Source: Chitinispirillales bacterium
Lineage (GTDB): Bacteria > Fibrobacterota > Chitinivibrionia > Chitinivibrionales > Chitinispirillaceae
NCBI GenBank assembly: GCA_031283085.1
Contig: JAITCM010000039.1
Location: 1-64,000, forward strand
Direction of reading: 5' to 3'
DNA length: 64,000 nt
Shown here: positions 27,802 to 36,141 of the stretch, piece by piece
Layout: each line of letters opens with the position of its first letter
Numbering within the stretch: the stretch's first letter is position 1
Made by a program: the position numbers and the translations under genes
Notes under the pieces: generated by a model
What the model was told of the DNA's origin: nothing
Seen by the model: the letters and a program-made list of their open reading frames with translations, nothing else
Databases searched by the model: none

Positions 27802-29289
27802 TTACCTCGGCATAAACCGTATTTTGCCTTGAGCCATAACCCTGCCCATCGTTTCAACTCTCCAAATCAGCGCTTGGGAGGCGGCGTTCGGGTTCGCGTT
27901 GACCGTTGTTTGCGTTCCGCGCAGGCGCGTGGTTCGCACCAATCTTCCGCGGCTGTCGAAAATTTTCAAAATTGCCGTTTGCTCGCCGCCTAAATTATAT
28001 TTCAGCGTCCCGCGGTTATCAAACTTGAACGCCATTGCCCCGTTCTTCGCAACGGTTGGAACTCCGCTCGCGACAGGCGTTGTCCCCTCGCCATCTTCCG
28101 GCAGAGGCCTGAATCTGTTCGCGTTCGCCGGGGTAGCGGTTCTGATCCAGTCCCACCAATAGCGGATCTGCCACGTGTCGTACTCGTTGATGGCCTTGGC
28201 ATTGGTACCCTGCCACATGAAGCTGCGCAAGTCTCCCTGCCCGAAGACGCTGCCGTCGGACGCGGCGGGCGGCTTGTCAACGCCTACCGCGCCGTAGAAG
28301 TCGTACAGCCCGAACCCATGCCCTATTTCGTGCAACAGGACGCCCGACCCCGCACCGCCGCTCTTTGCCGCGGATATGACGGCGGTCGAAGGCAGGCGCT
28401 GCCCCCACCAACTGCCGTGCCCCGCCGCGCCGAAGTCATACTCCGTGCACCACAAATACAGGTCGACACGGGCGTATGGGTCGCCGCCATATTGATAATC
28501 CATGTTTCTCTTTATTGACGCCAGGTTATTTACCCTGGTCATCGCAACGGGCGCGCTCGCTATAAGGTTGCGAGGATGGTCGGCGGATGCCGGGCCGGGA
28601 TTATCATACGTATTGTTTACCCATACCGCTTCGTTCGGCTGCCTGTCGAGAATTTTGGCGCCATCGCTGACCGCCCACCCCGAAACTTTCACGGAGATTT
28701 CCTGAAAGGGCCAGCCCTCCATGCCGATAATCGGGCGCATCCACTCATTGACCGCCTCGTGAAGCATAGACGCTATCTGCCTGCGCTCTTCAAGCGTTAT
28801 GGACTTGGCGGTTTCCCACCTGACCCCGTAGTTGAGCGAGCCGTTGCCGTCCCATATCTGGTCGAAGATTGTGTTGTACCAATCCCAAGGCACATTTAAG
28901 GGCATATACGACTCGCGCGGATAGCGGTCGTTTTTCAGCCAGTCGAAATTTTCTTTCATATTCTGCGGTATACCGCTCATGTCCACCGGCACCGCGTCAA
29001 CCCACCGCGCGTATATCGTGGCATCCTGTGTAAATTTTGTACCCGCCGCGCCCGCGATTACCCGCGCTCCGCCGGCTGCCGCCGTCGTGAACCATCCCCT
29101 GAAGACATAACCGGGCCTTTTCGGGGCCGGCAACGGAGCGCCCGTCAGGCAGCCCTGGCTGTCGGTCGCGAACGTCTTCGGGGCGGGCGCGCCCGAGTAG
29201 TTCTTATCGAGGGTCAACGTGACCCCCGACGCCGACAACGCGAACGCCACTATCGCAAACGCCGCGCATAAAATCATTTGCTTCTTCAC
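27802..29289 (-). CDS. Secreted metzincin-like zinc metalloprotease with InlB repeat and C-terminal sorting-type domain
   Basis: 495 aa. A signal peptide covers residues 1-22. An InlB/Listeria-Bacteroides repeat follows ('PKRPGYVFRGWFTTAAAGG ... ATIYARW', about 53-97). The catalytic region carries 'LLHEIGHGFGLYD' (320-330), an HExxHxxGxxD zinc site, with a possible Met-turn in 'SFMWQG'. The last 75 residues ('KYNLGGEQTAILKIFDSRGR') resemble the T9SS/FlgD-like C-terminal domains seen on exported proteins in this phylum. The start is a GTG at 29289 with GGAGG 7 bases upstream. It most likely digests protein outside the cell. The exact peptidase family is uncertain. Confidence 0.8.
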   Translation of the reverse strand: MKKQMILCAAFAIVAFALSASGVTLTLDKNYSGAPAPKTFATDSQGCLTGAPLPAPKRPGYVFRGWFTTAAAGGARVIAGAAGTKFTQDATIYARWVDAVPVDMSGIPQNMKENFDWLKNDRYPRESYMPLNVPWDWYNTIFDQIWDGNGSLNYGVRWETAKSITLEERRQIASMLHEAVNEWMRPIIGMEGWPFQEISVKVSGWAVSDGAKILDRQPNEAVWVNNTYDNPGPASADHPRNLIASAPVAMTRVNNLASIKRNMDYQYGGDPYARVDLYLWCTEYDFGAAGHGSWWGQRLPSTAVISAAKSGGAGSGVLLHEIGHGFGLYDFYGAVGVDKPPAASDGSVFGQGDLRSFMWQGTNAKAINEYDTWQIRYWWDWIRTATPANANRFRPLPEDGEGTTPVASGVPTVAKNGAMAFKFDNRGTLKYNLGGEQTAILKIFDSRGRLVRTTRLRGTQTTVNANPNAASQALIWRVETMGRVMAQGKIRFMPR

Positions 29290-29399
29290 GGTACGCCTCC
29301 CCCAATTGAATCAGTTATAATGTAATATAATAATCCCTGGCGGAAGTTTCCACAAAATTTGAAACCGTATTGAATAACGGTTTTTGATGTTCGGAACAT

Positions 29400-31007
29400 T
29401 CAACGCTTTCCAATTAATCCTCTTATTGATTCCTTGAACCTCTGCAGCCCCAACAATTCGTACAGGCCGAAGACCGTTATCAACGCGGCGGCGGACGCGG
29501 CGGCGCAGGCCATTATCGTCCGCCCCCTCCCGAATCCGCCCATCGCGCCGGCGCCGTCTATGCCGAATCCGCCTATCATCCCGTTGATTACATAACAAAC
29601 GCCCGCCCCGATTGCCGAAACAGCGACGATTTTCCCCAATTTCGCCGCCTCACCCCGTACCGCGCCGAACCCGCCGTATTTCTTCCCCCACATCGTATAC
29701 AATATGACGAACTGCGCCGTCCCCGCCACGCCCGACGCCAACCCCAGTCCCTTCGGCCCCATCTGTTTGCCGAACAGGTAATACAGCGGGATGCTCAGTA
29801 TTGATACGGCTGTGCTGACGACCATCGGCAATAACGTCTTTTGCATCGCGTAGAACGGCCTGGCGGCAAGTATCGATACGGACATCGCGAACGCCCCGGT
29901 CAAATACATCATCAAAATCGGAGCTGTTGAAAGCGTCGATTCCCTCGTGAATTTGCCGTGTTCGTACAGTATCATCACAATCTGCGGAGCGAGCGCCATC
30001 ATTACCCCGGTAAGCGGCAGCAGGCAGAGAGCGACTTTGTTTACGGTATCATTCAGCAACTCGCTCATCCGCCCGTAGGCTTTCTCCGCGGCGAGTTTCG
30101 TCAAGTACGGATAGAAGGCGACGCCGGAGGCCTGCCCGAAAACGCCGACAAGTATCATCATCGTCCTCAAAGCGTAGTTCGCCCCGGCGACCGCGCCGCT
30201 CTCTAAGAAGGAGGCGAAGTAGCGGAAAAATATCTCGTTTGAGAAACTCATCCCCAATCCGGCGACCAGCGGGAGTGTCAGCTTTATATAATGTATAAAC
30301 TCCGGGTCGGCGGGAGAGAACCTGAAACCGTACCGCATACCCACCTTCAACGCCCCCGGTAACTGCACGGCGACATTGCCGACGAAGGCGCCGGCGAGAA
30401 CGCCCCAGGCGAAACCCTCTATGCCCATGACGGGGCTTAGAAATATCCCTCCGGCGATTATTCCCATATTATATAGAAGAGGCGCCATAGCGGGGAGGAA
30501 GAATTTTTGCTTCGCGTACTGGACGGCCATCAGAAACGCGCCCCAGTAGAAGAATATCTGGGCGGGGAGGATGATTCGCGTCAGACGCGCCGTGAGGGCG
30601 AAGGTCTCCGGGCTTTGGTTTGCGAATCCGGTGAGCGACAGCAGGTTCGGGGTGAAAATCACGGCGGCCGGAAGGACGGCGGCGAACGCGGCGGTACCGA
30701 CGGTGACCATGTTCGAGAACGTTTTCCAGGCGCCCGGTTCGTCGTTCGCGGCGATGTACTTTTGGAATATCGGAATGAACGTGACGGAGAGGAATCCGCC
30801 GGCGAGGAAGTGGTTGAGCAGCTCCGGTATGAGGAAGGCCGCGACGTACGCGTCCATCTCGCCGCTTGTGCCGCCGAGATTGGCGAGCGTCATCTCGCGA
30901 AACATACCGGCGACCCGGCTCAACAAAACGGAGGCCATCATGATGACAGCGGCGATTGACACGGAGCGGTTTATGCTTTGGCGTTGGGTTGGGGATTCTT
31001 GAATCAT
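29400..31007 (-). CDS. murJ: Lipid II flippase MurJ
   Basis: About 535 aa, 14 hydrophobic segments, inner membrane. It flips lipid II for peptidoglycan synthesis. Family marks: 'VLLSRVAGMFREMTLANLGG', 'GEMDAYVAAFLIPELLNHFL', 'AGGFLSVTFIPIFQKYI', 'LARPFYAMQ' and a late 'LGLASGVAGTAQFVIL'. The start is ambiguous: the ATG at 31007 gives a standard N-terminus, while one at 31043 adds 12 residues; neither has a clear Shine-Dalgarno. It stands alone, separated from the histone-like gene by a strong hairpin. The locus flippase at 21052 is its diverged relative. Confidence 0.93.
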   Translation of the reverse strand: MIQESPTQRQSINRSVSIAAVIMMASVLLSRVAGMFREMTLANLGGTSGEMDAYVAAFLIPELLNHFLAGGFLSVTFIPIFQKYIAANDEPGAWKTFSNMVTVGTAAFAAVLPAAVIFTPNLLSLTGFANQSPETFALTARLTRIILPAQIFFYWGAFLMAVQYAKQKFFLPAMAPLLYNMGIIAGGIFLSPVMGIEGFAWGVLAGAFVGNVAVQLPGALKVGMRYGFRFSPADPEFIHYIKLTLPLVAGLGMSFSNEIFFRYFASFLESGAVAGANYALRTMMILVGVFGQASGVAFYPYLTKLAAEKAYGRMSELLNDTVNKVALCLLPLTGVMMALAPQIVMILYEHGKFTRESTLSTAPILMMYLTGAFAMSVSILAARPFYAMQKTLLPMVVSTAVSILSIPLYYLFGKQMGPKGLGLASGVAGTAQFVILYTMWGKKYGGFGAVRGEAAKLGKIVAVSAIGAGVCYVINGMIGGFGIDGAGAMGGFGRGRTIMACAAASAAALITVFGLYELLGLQRFKESIRGLIGKR

Positions 31008-31051
31008 TGTTGAAAAATAATGTTTGTCATGATGGGAAATCAATAAATAAA

Positions 31052-31082
31052 CGCGGGGGCTGGTATTAAACCCGCCCCCGCG
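31052..31082 (-). terminator. Strong hairpin after the histone-like gene
   Basis: CGCGGGGGC at 31052-31060 pairs with GCCCCCGCG at 31074-31082, followed on the minus strand by TTTATTTATTG. A second palindrome, ACGGTAAA-TG-TTTACCGT at 31083-31100, overlaps the stop codon of the histone-like gene. Together they should end its transcript before murJ. Confidence 0.7.
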
Positions 31083-31093
31083 ACGGTAAATGT

Positions 31094-31552
31094 TTACCGT
31101 TTTTTGCTTCTCTTCTTACCGACTTTCTTTTTTGCCGGCGCGGCTTTCTTGGTTACGGTTTTTTTCTTGACCGACTTTTTGCCCGCCGATTTAGAGGCCG
31201 CCTTTTTGACGGACGCTTTTCTCCCAAGCTCTTTCGGGGCCGGCAAACCCGCCCGCTTCGCGGCGGCTTTTCGCTTGCCTTTGCCGTTCGCCGCGTTGAT
31301 TATGCGATATGTTTGGGAAATCGACATACCGAATTTTTTCGCTATGGCGATTCCCGTTTCGCCCCCGATGTAGGCCGCCGCTATCTCGGCGTCCCTCTCA
31401 GGCTTCTCGGTCGAAGCCGCGGCGACGCCTAATTTCTTACGCAATTGGTGGACGGCTTGCCGAGAAATTTTCAGCTCATGGCCGATACGCTCGTCCGTCT
31501 TTAATGTCTTCTGCAGCCTGTACATCTGTCCCTTCGTAACTTTGGGCACCAT
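31094..31552 (-). CDS. Histone-H1-like DNA-binding protein: HTH module plus Lys/Ala-rich tail
   Basis: 152 aa, not assigned to a named family. The N-terminal 90 residues contain two helix-turn-helix-like segments: 'RIGHELKISRQAVHQLRKKL' and 'GIAIAKKFGMSISQTYRIIN'. The C-terminal 62 residues are almost only Lys, Ala, Ser, Val and Arg ('KKSVKKKTVTKKAAPAKKK'), like histone-H1-like tails of some bacteria. It is probably a nucleoid protein that pairs sequence recognition with nonspecific DNA binding. A very similar tail is found on the ppdK product at 50934, which is unexpected. The gene is monocistronic, with a double hairpin behind it. Confidence 0.75.
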   Translation of the reverse strand: MVPKVTKGQMYRLQKTLKTDERIGHELKISRQAVHQLRKKLGVAAASTEKPERDAEIAAAYIGGETGIAIAKKFGMSISQTYRIINAANGKGKRKAAAKRAGLPAPKELGRKASVKKAASKSAGKKSVKKKTVTKKAAPAKKKVGKKRSKKR

Positions 31553-31659
31553 GAAAACACTCCTTTATTTGTTGTTTGAAATACTTGATTGCCCTTGCGC
31601 AACGGCAATACATTCTATATAATGATAATATATTTCTCACAAAAAAGCAATACCCTGAA

Positions 31660-32541
31660 TTATTTTCTCGCAAGCACGACCGTTCCCCCAAAGTAAACCG
31701 GTTCCGAAAAGTCCACCAGCGTCTTGCGCTCCTCGGTTATGGTAATCACGTTTGCCGCGAAATCCACCGTGCCCGCCGCCACGGCCGGAATGATATCCGC
31801 GAAATCCATCACCTTGACCTCAAGACCGCAGCCGAGCGTTTGAGCGAAGCGCATCGCCATCTCCACGTCAAAGCCCACGAGCTTGCCGTCGCCGTCCTTC
31901 ATCGAGAAAGGCGGGTCGCAGTCGGAAGTGGCAAACTTGAGCACCTTCTTCTTCGGATTCTTGAGCTCAATCACCGGCATGGGCGGCGAATCGGGGGTAT
32001 CTATCCAACGCTTTATCATGTCGTCGGTAGTCCCGTCGCCGCGCGCCGCCGTCAGGAACGCGTTGAACTCGCCGACCAGCTTCCCGCCGTCTTTCTTGGG
32101 GAATATGGGGGCGTAATTCTCAATGTCTATGGGCGGATAGAGCACCACAAGCTTATCCGGATTCTGCGACGCGAACTTACGCGCCACCGGCTCCTCGGCC
32201 ACCGTCGCGTCGGCCTCGCCCGCAAGCACAGCCTCCACGCCCTTCGCCGGCGAGTCGAAGAACTTGTGCAGCTTCGCGCCCACCCTCTCACGCGCCACCG
32301 CGTCGAAAGAAGACCCGTTCAATATCGCCAGGGTCTTGCCGGCAAATTCCTCCTTGGCGAACACGCCCTTTGCCATATTGGACCCAACGCCGACGACGGC
32401 AGCCTCGTCAGCTTTGGCCGACCGGTCGCCCTGTTGCGCGTCGCCCTTGCCGCCGCAACCGAAAGCGGCGAACGCCACTGATACCGACAGCGCGGCAATT
32501 GCGAAAATTGCCTTTGTGCTTGATACTGCCTTAACTTTCAT
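31660..32541 (-). CDS. Amino-acid-binding lipoprotein with swapped lobe order (SBP_bac_3 type)
   Basis: 293 aa. A signal peptide with a lipobox ends in Cys29 ('AFAAFGCGG'). Residues 65-171 match the second lobe plus C-terminus of family 3 solute-binding proteins ('EFAGKTLAILNGSSFDAV', 'GVEAVLAGEADATVAEEPVA', 'GTTDDMIKRWI'). Residues 188-293 match the first lobe ('VLKFATSDCDPPFSMKDGD', 'GKLVGFDVEMAMRFAQTLG', 'ITITEERKTLVDFSEPVYFG'). The order is therefore C-lobe then N-lobe, and the protein stops where a normal SBP would cross back. It may be a true permutation, or what remains of a longer tandem SBP or SBP-permease fusion. No ABC permease or ATPase is adjacent. AGGAGG precedes the ATG. Confidence 0.8.
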   Translation of the reverse strand: MKVKAVSSTKAIFAIAALSVSVAFAAFGCGGKGDAQQGDRSAKADEAAVVGVGSNMAKGVFAKEEFAGKTLAILNGSSFDAVARERVGAKLHKFFDSPAKGVEAVLAGEADATVAEEPVARKFASQNPDKLVVLYPPIDIENYAPIFPKKDGGKLVGEFNAFLTAARGDGTTDDMIKRWIDTPDSPPMPVIELKNPKKKVLKFATSDCDPPFSMKDGDGKLVGFDVEMAMRFAQTLGCGLEVKVMDFADIIPAVAAGTVDFAANVITITEERKTLVDFSEPVYFGGTVVLARK

Positions 32542-32930
32542 ACGCTCCCCCTCCTAATGAAATTTTTGTTTTATTGTGGTTAACGCCTTGTAATCCCTCC
32601 GTCCTGATATGGATATTATAATTATATAATCATGACAATTCGATAATCAATAGAAATCTCATTTTATTTGTTAAATTTCCTATTGTAAAAATTATTTGAC
32701 GTTTTTCATTAACGCGACACGGTTTGCGGGAACAGCCCGCGGACACCCGCCTCCGTACAAATTATTGAAAAACCGATTAAATATTGCGTTGTGTGGAATC
32801 TATGGGGACAGGTGCAACGTTTAACCGTTTGAGGTGTAAATCCAAGATTTTAACGATACCTGTTACCGCAATATATTATATTCTATTCGGTAAATTTTAA
32901 TATCAACCCATAAAAAGACAGGCTCCGGCC
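32542..32930. other. Divergent regulatory region between the binding lipoprotein and the antiporter
   Basis: 389 bases without a gene. It holds AT-rich promoter-like runs near 32610-32640 (minus direction) and near 32870-32890 ('CAATATATTATATTCTATTC', plus direction). A hairpin GCGGG-AACAG-CCCGC lies at 32726-32740. The 170 bases before the antiporter form a long leader, but I recognise no known riboswitch in it. Confidence 0.5.
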
Positions 32931-35129
32931 ATGAAAAAGCGTCTTTCTATCTCAAAGCCTTTACTGTTGCTGTCGGTGATACCCGTTGCCGCCCTCGCCT
33001 CCGGCGCGGGGGGAGCGGAGGACGTGCCGACCACCATGTCCCGGCTGGTTTTGCAGCTCGGCATCATCGTTTTGGCGGCACGGTTCGCGGGACTAATCAT
33101 CCAGAAGTTCTCCGTGCCCTCGGTGATTATTGAACTCGGTATCGGCATAATCATCGGGCCGTACTTACTTGGGCACGTCGCGTTGCCGGGGTTTCCGGAG
33201 GGTATCTTCCCGAACGCGCTGCCTATCGACCCGGAGACGGGGGTACGCGCAACGGGGATACCGGTTTCCACGGAGCTTTACGCCATCGCCACGATTGCTT
33301 CCATAATAATGCTCTTTTCGGCTGGGCTTGAGACCGACCTGACATTGCTTTTGAGGTTCTCGTTTACCGGGGTTTTAGTCGGCGCTGGGGGGGTTATAGC
33401 CTCTTTCATTTTGGCCGCTTTCGTCGTAACACACTTCTTCCACCTGCCGCTCTCCCACCCTACCACGCTCTTTATCGGGGTGATGTGCGTCTCCACCTCC
33501 CTGGGAATCGTGGCCCGCATACTCTCCGAGAAGCGCAAGATGGACTCGCCGGAGGGCGTTACAATTTTGGCCAGCGCGGTGATAGACGATATGCTCGGCA
33601 TAGTAGCGCTCACTGTGGTGACGGGCTTTATGGCGTCCTCGGGGGGGGCGGCCGCGGCTTCGGGGCTTGGACAGTCGGCTCATCCGTTCCTTACGGTAGG
33701 CAGAGCTATCGCGGTTTGGCTGCTCTTCACCGCGCTGGGAATACTCTTCGCGGGACAGCTCGCGCGGGCGATGAAGAGGTTCAAGTCTGTGACCTACATC
33801 TCCATCGTCGCTTTGGGGCTGGCGCTTATTTTGGCGGGCATCTTCCAGATGGCCGGCCTCGCCATGATAATCGGCGCCTACGTTGTGGGGCTCTCGCTCT
33901 CCAAAACCGACCTGACCGACACGGTACGCGACGCGCTTGAGGTGGTGAACAGCTTCTTCGTGCCGGTCTTCTTCGTGGTCATGGGAATGATGGTCAACGT
34001 GAAAGCCGTAATGTCAAGGGATGTGCTGACCTTCGGCATCGTGCTGTCGCTGGCCATGATTGTTTCCAAGGTCATCGGATGCGGCCTGCCCACGCTCTTT
34101 TTCAACTTCAACCGCTTGGGCGCCATACGCATAGGCATGGGCATGGTACCCCGCGGCGAGGTCTCGTTCATAATCGCCGGCATAGGGCTCTCCTCCGGCG
34201 TGCTGAATGAGAGTATGTTCGGCGCCGGGGTGCTCATGGTGCTCGCCTGCGCCGTGGTCTCTCCGCCCATCGTCTCCACGCTCTTCGGCAGCCCCAAAAA
34301 GGGCGTCAAAAAAGAACTGTACGTCAGGCAGACCGTGTCGACGCCCATAGCGGTGCCCACCCACGAACTCACAGACCTCTTGGAATTGCGCGTGGTACAG
34401 GCCTTCCGCTCCGAGGGCTTCTTCGTCCACACCATCTCGCTCGACGGCCAAAGCGTCTACCACCTGCGCAAAAACGCCATCCACATCACCCTCCACTCCG
34501 GCTATACCGGTCTGGAATTCGAATCCGACAAAAAGGACGTTATACTGGTCAAGGCCATAACCCACGAAACGCTGCTGCATATAAACGACGCGGTGACCGG
34601 CGTAAAAGACCTCATAAAACCGGAGAAATTGCTCGAAGGCCTGACGGACTCGCAGTGGCGCGCCGACACCAAGTTCAAAGACGCCCTTTCCCCCTTCTGC
34701 ATCATCCCGTCGCTCAAGGCCGGCTCGAAACAGGAGGTAGTGGAGAAACTCGTGGGGATGCTACACGAACACGGGCTGATAAAAAAAGGCCATGGCAACG
34801 CGGTGGCCGCGGTTATGGAACGCGAGGCCTCAATGAGCACCGGTATGCAGTACGGCGTCGCGATGCCGCACGCCAGAACAGACGCCGTCGAAAAAATAAC
34901 CTTAGCGGTAGGCCTGTCGCGCACCGGTATCAACTTCGACTCGCTCGACGGGGAACCGTCGAAGATATTTGTGCTGATACTGTCGCCCGAAAGCACGGAC
35001 AGCCCGCATATACAGGTCTTGGCCAACATATCGGCGCTGCTCAATCACGAGGAAACGAGGAGCAAACTTTTGGCTTGCAACAGTCAGGATGAGATACATA
35101 AATTTTTCACGGAGGGTCTGGGGAACTGA
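32931..35129 (+). CDS. CPA2-type cation:proton antiporter fused to a PTS EIIA (fructose/nitrogen-type) domain
   Basis: 732 aa inner-membrane protein. After an N-terminal hydrophobic segment, about 12 membrane helices follow in the Na+/H+ exchanger fold. These include 'SVPSVIIELGIGIIIGPYLL', 'LFSAGLETDLTLLLRFSFTG', 'ILASAVIDDMLGIVALTVV' with the acidic pair IDD, and 'MGMVPRGEVSFIIAGIGLS'. The last 170 residues are a PTS EIIA domain of type 2, with the phospho-accepting His in 'YGVAMPHARTDAVEKI' and 'NFDSLDGEPSKIFVLILSPE'. This suggests that PTS phosphorylation state controls ion exchange. Similar fusions are known in databases but little studied. No EI or HPr gene is nearby. The ion (Na+ or K+) cannot be read. 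Confidence 0.88.
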   Translation: MKKRLSISKPLLLLSVIPVAALASGAGGAEDVPTTMSRLVLQLGIIVLAARFAGLIIQKFSVPSVIIELGIGIIIGPYLLGHVALPGFPEGIFPNALPIDPETGVRATGIPVSTELYAIATIASIIMLFSAGLETDLTLLLRFSFTGVLVGAGGVIASFILAAFVVTHFFHLPLSHPTTLFIGVMCVSTSLGIVARILSEKRKMDSPEGVTILASAVIDDMLGIVALTVVTGFMASSGGAAAASGLGQSAHPFLTVGRAIAVWLLFTALGILFAGQLARAMKRFKSVTYISIVALGLALILAGIFQMAGLAMIIGAYVVGLSLSKTDLTDTVRDALEVVNSFFVPVFFVVMGMMVNVKAVMSRDVLTFGIVLSLAMIVSKVIGCGLPTLFFNFNRLGAIRIGMGMVPRGEVSFIIAGIGLSSGVLNESMFGAGVLMVLACAVVSPPIVSTLFGSPKKGVKKELYVRQTVSTPIAVPTHELTDLLELRVVQAFRSEGFFVHTISLDGQSVYHLRKNAIHITLHSGYTGLEFESDKKDVILVKAITHETLLHINDAVTGVKDLIKPEKLLEGLTDSQWRADTKFKDALSPFCIIPSLKAGSKQEVVEKLVGMLHEHGLIKKGHGNAVAAVMEREASMSTGMQYGVAMPHARTDAVEKITLAVGLSRTGINFDSLDGEPSKIFVLILSPESTDSPHIQVLANISALLNHEETRSKLLACNSQDEIHKFFTEGLGN

Positions 35130-35156
35130 GTCCTAAGACATCCTCAATCGATTCAA

Positions 35157-35351
35157 TCATAAACAGCGGTATTGATGGTAGGTTTGGCCGACGGGGAATC
35201 TGCCGACGGCCACGCCGAGGAAGCTGCCCGCCGCCGCAACATGGTACTGCGGGGCGTCCTCATTGAAGTATTTCAGGGAATCTTTCGCCCGCTGGGATTC
35301 CTGTATTTCATCGAATATAAGCAGTGTCTCGCCGGGAATAATCTTTAAATA
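35157..35351 (-). pseudogene. Fragment of an AAA ATPase (AAA_14/DUF4143 family)
   Basis: Reading the minus strand up to a stop at 35157-35159 gives 64 codons with 'IPGETLLIFDEIQESQRAKD', 'SLKYFNEDAPQYHVAAAGSF' and 'LGVAVGRFPVGQ'. This is the Walker B and following region of the AAA_14/DUF4143 ATPases, which are usually about 400 aa. There is no P-loop, no start codon and no DUF4143 end, so it is a decayed remnant. It opens directly after the nrdG stop in the same frame, which is probably chance. Confidence 0.8.
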
Positions 35352-36062
35352 TCATCCTCTAACCGCCCCATCGATTCCTTCCCTCAATAATATGTCCCGC
35401 ATGGCCTCCAATTTGTTAACGCTATACGGCTTTATCGACGAGCAGGCCGGATTTAATGTGGGTTGGTCCGGGCTGAACGGCTGTATGAACACCTTGCTTA
35501 CCCCGCGCAGGACGGGGGCCAGCGATTCCATATCCGCAATATCGACGATTCCCGGAACCGCCGTTATCCTCACCTCGGCGTTTTCGCCCATAGACCTAAC
35601 CATGTTTATTGACTTGGAAAGGCGCTCCCGGCAGTCGCGGCCATATTGATGCGTGATGTTCAGTAAGCGGTATTTGTCGGGCGACGTCTTAATGTCAAGG
35701 GCTAAGTAGTCGGGGCGGCAAGCTGTTAATACATCCGGTTCGAGGCCGTTGGTATCTATTTTTACTTTCAATCCCAATATCCCGAGCGCGTCGCGGAGGT
35801 TTTTTAACCCCGGATGCAACGTGGGTTCGCCGCCGCTTATCACGGCGCCCTCAATAACATCTTTGCGTTTGACGATGTAATCCTTTATAACGCCGAACGG
35901 GATTGCGTCATATTCTCCCTTGACGATACCCGGATTATGGCAGTAGGGACAATATAGATTGCAACCGGGAAGGAAAATAAGGGTCGCGGAATGGCCGGGG
36001 TAGTCAATAAATGATGTTTTCGTCCATCCGGAAATAATCGGAATCTTTGCGTTGTCGGGCAT
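35352..36062 (-). CDS. nrdG: Anaerobic ribonucleotide reductase activating protein (radical SAM)
   Basis: 236 aa radical SAM enzyme that installs the glycyl radical on NrdD. The cluster motif is 'FLPGCNLYCPYCHNPGI', with Cys34, Cys38 and Cys41 of CxxxCxxC. 'GAVISGGEPTLHPGLKNLRD' is the SAM-binding GGE motif, and 'KIDTNGLEPDVL' matches the next strand. 'SGWTKTSFIDYPGHSATLIF' is the usual N-terminus. I set the start at the ATG at 36062; an in-frame ATG at 36167 would overlap nrdD and add 35 unconserved residues. It follows nrdD by about 80 bases, the typical pair for dNTP synthesis without oxygen. Confidence 0.92.
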   Translation of the reverse strand: MPDNAKIPIISGWTKTSFIDYPGHSATLIFLPGCNLYCPYCHNPGIVKGEYDAIPFGVIKDYIVKRKDVIEGAVISGGEPTLHPGLKNLRDALGILGLKVKIDTNGLEPDVLTACRPDYLALDIKTSPDKYRLLNITHQYGRDCRERLSKSINMVRSMGENAEVRITAVPGIVDIADMESLAPVLRGVSKVFIQPFSPDQPTLNPACSSIKPYSVNKLEAMRDILLREGIDGAVRG

Positions 36063-36141
36063 GATGAATGAGCCGGTCTGATTTTTTAAACCGTTTTCAG
36101 GACTATTTTCGGCGCTACTGTGAACTTTGGCCGCAGGTACG

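Noticed and set aside
32751-32930. Possible riboswitch in the antiporter leader
   Set aside because: No known riboswitch consensus could be recognised by eye; only a long leader is certain.
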